Assembly (NCBI GenBank): GCA_043767025.1
Contig: JAYUHK010000233.1
Coordinates: 1 to 29,259 of the forward strand
Reading direction: 5' to 3'
Source of the DNA: JAYUHK01 sp043767025
GTDB lineage: Bacteria; Bacteroidota; Bacteroidia; Chitinophagales; Saprospiraceae
Length of the DNA stretch: 29,259 nt
How positions within the stretch are numbered: position 1 is the stretch's first letter; each line of letters begins with the position of its first letter. Shown in pieces: positions 24,640-29,259 of the stretch. The notes under the pieces were generated by a model. It saw only the letters and a program-made list of their open reading frames with translations, did no database searches and was not told where the DNA came from. The position numbers and the translations under genes were made by a program.

Positions 24640-26032
24640 CTGTATTTCTTCTCACTATTTGAGCCGTGAGTTCAGCTTCTGATACGATTTTGTTTCCTAC
24701 AAACGCTGTCCCCATCATCTGCACGATGCCGCGACGGATAGGCGAAAGTAATTCTAACTTGAATATGATAGTGTCGCCAGGGACGACTTTTTGTTTAAAC
24801 TTTGCGTTGTCAATTTTCAAGAAATAGGTATCCCAGTTGTGTGGGTCTGGGACGGTAGAAAGTGCCAAAATGCCGCCCGTCTGCGCCATCGCTTCGAGCT
24901 GAAGTACGCCCGGCATGACAGGATTGTTCGGGAAATGTCCTTGAAAAAAATGTTCGTTGAAAGTCACATTTTTTACGCCTACAACGTGGTTGGCGGATAG
25001 CTCGATAATTTTGTCTATCATCAAAAAAGGGTAGCGATGTGGTAGCCTTTTTATGATATCCATCGTGTCGAAAAAGGGTTCTGCGTTGGGGTCGTACTTG
25101 GGTTTTCCGCTCACTTTCCGATGTTCGAGCATATATTTTTTGAGAATTTTTGCAAATTCTACGTTGGCAGTGTGTCCGGGTTTGGTGGCGACTATTTTTC
25201 CTTTTATAGGTTTTCCCACCAGCGTCAGGTCGCCGATAATGTCGAGCAATTTGTGTCGAGCGGGTTCATTTTTGTAATGCAGTTTGAGGGTATTTAGGAT
25301 TCCTTCGGACTCTACTTTGACGCTTGGTTTGCCCAATTTTTTTGCCAAAATATCAAGCTCCGCTACACTCATCACTCTGTCAGCTATCACAATCGCATTG
25401 TCCAAGTCGCCTCCTTTGATAAGGTTTTGTGCCAATAATTTTTCCAATTCGTGCAAAAAAACAAACGTTCTACACGGTGCAATCTCTGTCACATAATTGC
25501 TAATATTGTTCAAAGAAGCATATTGCTGCCCCAACACAGGGGAGTTGAAGTCAATCATGGTCGTCACTTCGAAGTGTTCGGAGGGAAACGCAAGTAGCTC
25601 TGCGCCCGTCACCTCATCGCGGTAAGCGAGCGGTTGAGTTATCTCAAAAAAATCTCTCGTTGCGTCTTGTTCTTGTCTTTTGGCAGCTTGAAGTACTCTA
25701 ATAAATTCTATTGCGCTGCCGTCCATGATAGGCACTTCGGGTCCGTCAATTTCTATCAAAACATTATCAATTTCCAAGCCAGTGAGGGCGGAAAGGACGT
25801 GTTCGACGGTACTTACTTGCGCTTCGCCACTGCGAATGGTCGTCCCGCGATTGGTCGAAACCACTTTTGAAACATCTGCTGGGATAATCTGCTCGCCGCT
25901 CAAATCAACACGCTGAAACCTAATGCCGTGGTGAGCGGGAGCAGGTCGGAAAGTCATTGTGACCATTTTTCCAGTATGAAGCCCGATGCCACTAACGGTG
26001 GTAGGTGCAGCAATAGTGTGTTGTTTGCTCAT
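24629..26032 (-). CDS. lpxC: Bifunctional LpxC deacetylase / FabZ dehydratase
   Basis: A 467-residue fusion typical of Bacteroidota. Residues 1-~305 are LpxC, which removes acetyl from UDP-3-O-acyl-GlcNAc, the committed step to lipid A: zinc ligands H78 ('STVEHVLSALTG'), H260 and D264 ('ARHKLLDIIGDL'), and catalytic H287 in 'GHTANVEF'. Residues ~320-467 are FabZ, 3-hydroxyacyl-ACP dehydratase: 'LPHRYPFLMID', H366 in 'FFQGHFPNNPVMPG' and E380 in 'LEAMAQTGG'. The fusion joins two enzymes that compete for the same 3-hydroxyacyl pool. It is preceded by a -7-like box and overlaps lpxA by 11 bases. Confidence 0.96.
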   Translation of the reverse strand: MSKQHTIAAPTTVSGIGLHTGKMVTMTFRPAPAHHGIRFQRVDLSGEQIIPADVSKVVSTNRGTTIRSGEAQVSTVEHVLSALTGLEIDNVLIEIDGPEVPIMDGSAIEFIRVLQAAKRQEQDATRDFFEITQPLAYRDEVTGAELLAFPSEHFEVTTMIDFNSPVLGQQYASLNNISNYVTEIAPCRTFVFLHELEKLLAQNLIKGGDLDNAIVIADRVMSVAELDILAKKLGKPSVKVESEGILNTLKLHYKNEPARHKLLDIIGDLTLVGKPIKGKIVATKPGHTANVEFAKILKKYMLEHRKVSGKPKYDPNAEPFFDTMDIIKRLPHRYPFLMIDKIIELSANHVVGVKNVTFNEHFFQGHFPNNPVMPGVLQLEAMAQTGGILALSTVPDPHNWDTYFLKIDNAKFKQKVVPGDTIIFKLELLSPIRRGIVQMMGTAFVGNKIVSEAELTAQIVRRNTDES

Positions 26033-26060
26033 GCTCGAACTTTTGCGGGTAAATTTTTTG

Positions 26061-26068
26061 CAAAGATA
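26061..26068 (-). promoter_or_regulatory. -7 box upstream of lpxC/fabZ
   Basis: On the minus strand TATCTTTG lies 28 bases before the lpxC/fabZ ATG, matching TAnnTTTG. A TTTG at -33 is not seen. The 234-base spacer to lpxD shows no gene. Confidence 0.4.
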
Positions 26069-26266
26069 CGTTTTCTATTACAGAATTTATTGTATTCTCA
26101 CAAAAATCCTAAACAAGTGCGCCGACAAGAAAGACGATACTTTGTTTTTGCTTGACAGTCAATGTTTTATGAAAAAATTCAGAAAGTAAGTTGCTTGCTC
26201 CCTGCGCCTTGTTCATTATCAAACTGCTCACTTACAGTTGGTGTTTTTTTTGAATAAAAGGTTGCA

Positions 26267-27307
26267 TTAGACGGTTTTAATTTCGTCTATTTTTTTTTCT
26301 AAACTGCGAATTTTTTTGACCAAATCGGGTAATTGCTTGAAAATAGCGTAAGATTTGAGATAGTTGGAGTAGGGGAGTGCGGGGGAGCCGTAAAGTGCGG
26401 TGTTGGGGGTTTCGACGGCGGCGGCTACGCCACTTTGGGCTTGCACTTTGGTACCGTCGGCAATTTTTATGTGACCTACGAAGCCAGACTGTCCGCCTAT
26501 CATACATTTTTCGCCGATTTTTGTGCTGCCCGCTATTCCGGCTTGCGCGGCGATGACGGTATGGCTGCCGATTTCGACATTATGGGCTATCATCACTAAA
26601 TTGTCAATTTTTGCGCCAGCTCTGATGATGGTTGAGCCCATGGTAGCGCGGTCAATGGTCGTATTTGCCCCAATTTCTACGTCATTTTCTATCAAAACAT
26701 TACCGATTTGTGACACTTTTTTGTAGCTGCCATCGGCTTGTGGTGCGAACCCAAAGCCGTCTGCCCCTACCACTACGTTGGCATGGAGAATACAATGGTT
26801 GCCTATCGAGCAGTCGTGATAAATGCGCACGCCTGGGTGCAGGGTGACGTGGTTGCCGATGCGGACGTTTTCGCCGATAAAGACTTGTGGGAAGATGTTA
26901 CAATTATCTCCGATTGTGACATTTTTTTGTACGACACTGAACGCACCAATTCCAGTCTGGTCGCCGATTTTTGCAGAAATGTCGATGGCTGCTTTTTCGT
27001 CAATATTGCTTGGTTGAGTATTTTGTTGTGCGCCAAATTTTTCGAGTAAAATAGTTACAGCCGCATACACATCGTCCAAACGGATTAGGGTTGGGGTAAC
27101 TTTTTGGGTAGGAGCAAAATCGCGTGCAACCAACAAAATAGAGGCTTGCGTGGTGTAGGCGAAGGCTTCGTATTTGGGATTGGTGAGGAAAGTGAGCGTC
27201 CCTGCGGTCGCTTCTTCTATCTTGGCGGGTCTATTGACTACCACATCGGGGTTTCCCTCGAGTGAGCCGCCAAGCATTTGGCAGAGTTGTTTTGCGCTTA
27301 TTTCCAT
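26267..27307 (-). CDS. lpxD: UDP-3-O-acylglucosamine N-acyltransferase
   Basis: A 346-residue enzyme of lipid A synthesis that adds the N-linked hydroxyacyl chain to the LpxC product. N-terminal uridine-binding domain (about 1-98), hexapeptide-repeat beta-helix (about 105-290, 'IGDNCNIFPQVFIGENVRIG'), 'HANVVVGADGFGFAP', the catalytic H242 in 'NLVMIAHNVEIG', and a C-terminal coiled helix rich in Lys. ATG at 27307 (MEISAKQL) is chosen because it gives the family length; the frame continues upstream to 27382 but would run into marR. A TATCTTTG box sits only 4 bases before this ATG, so the mRNA may be leaderless or nearly so. Confidence 0.94.
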   Translation of the reverse strand: MEISAKQLCQMLGGSLEGNPDVVVNRPAKIEEATAGTLTFLTNPKYEAFAYTTQASILLVARDFAPTQKVTPTLIRLDDVYAAVTILLEKFGAQQNTQPSNIDEKAAIDISAKIGDQTGIGAFSVVQKNVTIGDNCNIFPQVFIGENVRIGNHVTLHPGVRIYHDCSIGNHCILHANVVVGADGFGFAPQADGSYKKVSQIGNVLIENDVEIGANTTIDRATMGSTIIRAGAKIDNLVMIAHNVEIGSHTVIAAQAGIAGSTKIGEKCMIGGQSGFVGHIKIADGTKVQAQSGVAAAVETPNTALYGSPALPYSNYLKSYAIFKQLPDLVKKIRSLEKKIDEIKTV

Positions 27308-27311
27308 ACGG

Positions 27312-27319
27312 CAAAGATA
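27312..27319 (-). promoter_or_regulatory. -7 box abutting the lpxD start codon
   Basis: TATCTTTG on the minus strand ends 4 bases before the ATG at 27307. If used, transcription would begin at or beside the start codon and give a leaderless message. No perfect -33 box is seen. Confidence 0.4.
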
Positions 27320-27362
27320 AAAAAACGCTGGACTGAAAGTAAAAAATTTCGGATAATTTTTA

Positions 27363-27836
27363 TTAGTCGGTAATATTTTCAATCACACGGTCTAATATTT
27401 TGGAGAGTTGTCGAGCTTGGTCGGGAGTAATTTCTTCAAAAATCGTATCAAACGTGACGTGCATTTTGGTATCTAACCGTTCCAAAAGCTCTAATCCTAT
27501 TGAGCTGATAATGACTTGTACGGAGCGTTTGTCGGTAGCTTTTGTTTTGCGTTCTACGAGTTCTAACTTCTGCATTCTGTCCAATATCCTCGAAACATCA
27601 CTGTTGTCGTCAATCATTCGGGATTTTATATCATTGATAGTCAGTGAGTTGTGTTTTGCGCCGCGCAATATTCTCAAAATATTGAATTGGTGTGGAGTGA
27701 TTCCGAAGGGTGCAAAAAAGTTATTTTGCCAAGCATTAATTCTATTTGCAGCGTATTTGAGCGTCACGAGTGCCTTGTGGTAGTCGCTTTCAAACGGTTT
27801 GGTCTGCTTGATGGCAGCTGAAAGTGTGGATTTCAT
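27363..27836 (-). CDS. MarR-family transcriptional regulator
   Basis: A 157-residue winged helix-turn-helix regulator. The DNA-binding part spans about 47-112: 'TPHQFNILRILRGA', recognition region 'NDIKSRMIDDNSDVSRILDRM', and the wing 'RKTKATDKRSVQVIIS' with the usual D-x-R pattern (D102, R104). Helices at both ends form the dimer interface. MarR proteins usually repress their own gene and neighbours and release DNA upon binding a small ligand or oxidation; the ligand here is unknown, and no cysteine is present, so a thiol-oxidation sensor is unlikely. A palindrome over its own promoter lies 57 bases before the start. lpxD begins 55 bases downstream on the same strand and could be affected by read-through. 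Confidence 0.9.
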   Translation of the reverse strand: MKSTLSAAIKQTKPFESDYHKALVTLKYAANRINAWQNNFFAPFGITPHQFNILRILRGAKHNSLTINDIKSRMIDDNSDVSRILDRMQKLELVERKTKATDKRSVQVIISSIGLELLERLDTKMHVTFDTIFEEITPDQARQLSKILDRVIENITD

Positions 27837-27879
27837 AAAATAATAAGCCTAAAAAGTGGAGAAAGTTCAAAACACAATG

Positions 27880-27925
27880 CAAAATTATGGGCTTTTTGTG
27901 ACAAATGCAAAAATTGTCACAAAAA
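27880..27925 (-). promoter_or_regulatory. Candidate marR promoter with overlapping operator
   Basis: Minus strand: TTTG at 27911-27908, a 20-base spacer, then TAATTTTG at 27887-27880, a good promoter. The -33 box falls inside an exact inverted repeat: TTTTTGTGACAA (plus 27893-27904) and TTGTCACAAAAA (27914-27925) with a 9-base centre. Each arm also contains a 9-base palindrome, TTGTGACAA or TTGTCACAA, 18 bases apart centre to centre. A bound dimer or two would block the polymerase, fitting autorepression by the MarR protein. Confidence 0.65.
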
Positions 27926-28049
27926 TATTATTTTAATTTTTATTTTTAGTCAAATTGCATAAATTTAGGTCTAAAGTATTCAATGGGTCAATATTTTACA
28001 AACACAGATTGCCAAAGCTACAATATTTGAATTATTGAACTTTCCAATA

Positions 28050-28301
28050 TTACACGCCCAACTCTGCGCGCACAGCACGCACCACTTCGAGCGTTGAAGT
28101 AGCGAGATTAGCAATTTTTTCGTCGTCCCAATTTGGGAACTGCGCCAATATATTGCCAACTACCTCGCGCTCTTTTTGGCTTATTCCTCTCTCAATACCT
28201 TTTTCGATACCTTTTTCAATACCTTTTTCAATACCCTTCTTGATACCTTTTTCAATGCCTTTTTTCTCGGCTTCTTGCATCAAATATTCGTAAGAACTCA
28301 T
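28050..28301 (-). CDS. C-terminal remnant of an Rpn-family nuclease (GIEK-repeat tail)
   Basis: An 83-residue frame beginning MSSYEYLMQEAEKKG, followed by six GIEK-type tetrads (15-38) and 'FPNWDDEKIANLA', a small helical end. This is the tail normally fused to Rpn/PD-(D/E)XK proteins. Its ATG is in the same frame as the gene upstream (28338-29048), and the 12 codons between (28337-28302, reading KIIQTVKKTGNN) are open. It is therefore most likely the distal part of one gene split by a single TAA at 28340-28338. Whether it is translated by itself is unknown. Confidence 0.6.
   Translation of the reverse strand: MSSYEYLMQEAEKKGIEKGIKKGIEKGIEKGIEKGIERGISQKEREVVGNILAQFPNWDDEKIANLATSTLEVVRAVRAELGV
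28188..28259 (-). repeat. 12-base tandem repeat coding GIEK units
   Basis: Six tandem 12-base units, each close to GGTATTGAAAAA, encode Gly-Ile-Glu-Lys or near variants. Since the unit is a multiple of three, slippage changes length without shifting the frame. Such charged amphipathic repeats are typical of the C-terminal tails of Rpn-type proteins. Confidence 0.8.
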
Positions 28302-28337
28302 ATTGTTACCAGTTTTTTTTACAGTTTGAATAATTTT

Positions 28338-29048
28338 TTACACATCGGCAGGGCTAAATTCGTTATTTTTCAGGACATAAACAAGTTGTGCAATAAAAAA
28401 AGTTTCTAACTCTTCCTTTTTTTCGGAATCGCCGACGCTTACGAACATTAATTTACTGTTTTGAAGTACATACTCCCCGTCGCTGCCGAAGCGTAAAGTC
28501 CGCAAAGAATGTAGTAAAAGCCCAGCTTTCAGCATTTGCCACGCCTCTTTAGAAAAGCTCGTGAGGTCTGTAAGTTGATAGTCGAAAGCGGGAATGTAAG
28601 GCAGCAAAAATTCGTCTATTTCTTTGAAATAATCTGCGAATGGTCTGTACCGCCAGTGCCGCTTGGGGTCGGAATTGTGATAAACTACAATCGGTACGAC
28701 GGGCGTAAGCGGCAATTTATTTCGGTCACAATCGTCCCAAATTTCCAACATATATCGGAGCAGTTGGAGGTGCGGAAACTTCGGCACATAACTTTTATGC
28801 TCGAACAAAAAGGCAATTTTGATGGGTTTGCGCACTGTGCCGTAGCTACATTCCCAAACTACATCGGCGAAATATTCTTCGAGTTGCTCGGAAATATAAG
28901 AATTATTAGAAATCGCAAGTGATTGAAAATCAATATTTTGTACCAATTCTTGCGCCAGAAACTGCTGAACATACTCTTCCACTACGTCTTGTCGAGAGAA
29001 AGCGACTTTAAAAAATTCATCGTGCGGATTGGTGCTTGGCGACTTCAT
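28338..29048 (-). CDS. Rpn-family recombination-promoting nuclease, N-terminal part
   Basis: A 236-residue protein of the Rpn/transposase_31 group with a PD-(D/E)XK nuclease core. 'HDEFFKVAFSRQDVVEEYVQQFL' opens the family domain, and the catalytic residues D62 ('FADVVWE') and E83-x-K85 ('FLFEHKS') are present. 'HLQLLRYMLEIWD' and 'PVVPIVVYHN' complete the usual pattern. Rpn proteins of E. coli are DNA endonucleases that raise RecA-independent recombination. The gene ends with TAA at 28340-28338, and the following open codons join in frame to the 28050-28301 tail, giving about 332 residues when read through, close to the normal size. So the gene is probably a recent stop mutant, though the nuclease core could remain active. 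Confidence 0.8.
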   Translation of the reverse strand: MKSPSTNPHDEFFKVAFSRQDVVEEYVQQFLAQELVQNIDFQSLAISNNSYISEQLEEYFADVVWECSYGTVRKPIKIAFLFEHKSYVPKFPHLQLLRYMLEIWDDCDRNKLPLTPVVPIVVYHNSDPKRHWRYRPFADYFKEIDEFLLPYIPAFDYQLTDLTSFSKEAWQMLKAGLLLHSLRTLRFGSDGEYVLQNSKLMFVSVGDSEKKEELETFFIAQLVYVLKNNEFSPADV

Positions 29049-29069
29049 TGGTTTTCATTTTTTGTGTCC

Positions 29070-29077
29070 CAAAGATA
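29070..29077 (-). promoter_or_regulatory. -7 box upstream of the Rpn gene
   Basis: TATCTTTG on the minus strand lies 21 bases before the ATG at 29048 and fits TAnnTTTG. No TTTG is found at the expected -33 position. Confidence 0.4.
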
Positions 29078-29200
29078 AATATACAAATATTGATTGAAAT
29101 AATAACTGATGTTACGCAGAAACATTTTGATTGGTTCATTTGAACTTAATTCTTGTAGCTATTGACTTGGTTTTTGTCACTTTTTTTATCCCCAACCCGA

Positions 29201-29219
29201 CCTTCCCCAGAGGGGAAGG
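29201..29219. repeat. GC-rich palindrome near the window end
   Basis: CCTTCCCC (29201-29208) and GGGGAAGG (29212-29219) form a perfect 8-base stem with loop AGA, within a C/G-rich island (CCCCAACCCGACC before it) in otherwise A/T-rich DNA. No T-run follows on either strand, so it is not a standard terminator. It resembles short dispersed palindromic repeats. Confidence 0.55.
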
Positions 29220-29259
29220 AGAAGAAAGTAACCAAAAAAATCAAGTGCTCTGTATAAAT

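Noticed and set aside
26033..26266. Possible small RNA between lpxC/fabZ and lpxD
   Set aside because: GTAAGT/ACTTAC arms around 26187-26235 are short and no promoter-terminator pair frames them.
27308..27382. Upstream extension of lpxD into marR
   Set aside because: The 25 extra residues do not belong to the LpxD fold, and ATG 27307 gives the family length.
28188..28259. CRISPR-like regular repeat
   Set aside because: Units of 12 bases are directly adjacent without spacers and encode GIEK within a reading frame.

Overview
The window comes from a member of the Bacteroidota. Signs are a T9SS type A sorting domain, a fused LpxC/FabZ enzyme, the six-gene alternative complex III (ACIII) operon followed by an aa3-type oxidase operon, A/T-rich leaders without a clear Shine-Dalgarno site, and promoter boxes of the phylum's TTTG-N19-TAnnTTTG type. 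The class or order cannot be fixed from what I see.

Layout, left to right. (1) 79-1629: a secreted beta-propeller-like protein with a T9SS C-terminal domain. (2) 1778-5101: a DNA-uptake pair, a ComEC-type membrane channel and a membrane-anchored protein with four helix-hairpin-helix units. (3) 5341-14488: actABCDEF, encoding ACIII, a quinol:acceptor oxidoreductase that replaces cytochrome bc1. A consensus promoter lies upstream. (4) 14489-14825: the only gene-free stretch over 300 bases, holding a nested palindromic repeat and the likely oxidase promoter. (5) 14826-21602: coxB, coxA, heme O synthase, two subunit III genes, a two-gene insertion (small unknown protein plus retropepsin-like protease), then subunit IV and a strong terminator. 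(6) 21715-23197: Sco-like protein, DUF420 membrane protein and a small CxxC protein, probably oxidase assembly factors with their own promoter. (7) 23194-27307, minus strand: lpxD, lpxC/fabZ, lpxA and an orphan ABC ATPase, the early lipid A pathway. (8) 27363-27836, minus strand: a MarR regulator with a candidate operator over its own promoter. (9) 28050-29048, minus strand: an Rpn/PD-(D/E)XK nuclease gene cut in two by one in-frame stop.

The genes of regions 3, 5 and 6 form one respiratory module: ACIII takes electrons from menaquinol and passes them through c-type hemes to the CuA site and heme-copper centre of the oxidase. Known ACIII and aa3 oxidase form a supercomplex in Flavobacterium johnsoniae, which fits the joint gene order here.

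Points most worth a second look: the Sco-like protein that has lost all copper ligands while a neighbour carries CPMCRM; the retropepsin pair inside the oxidase operon; the interrupted Rpn nuclease; the MarR operator; and the REP-like palindrome with a rearranged partial copy upstream of actA. All calls rest on reading the sequence; no database search was run.
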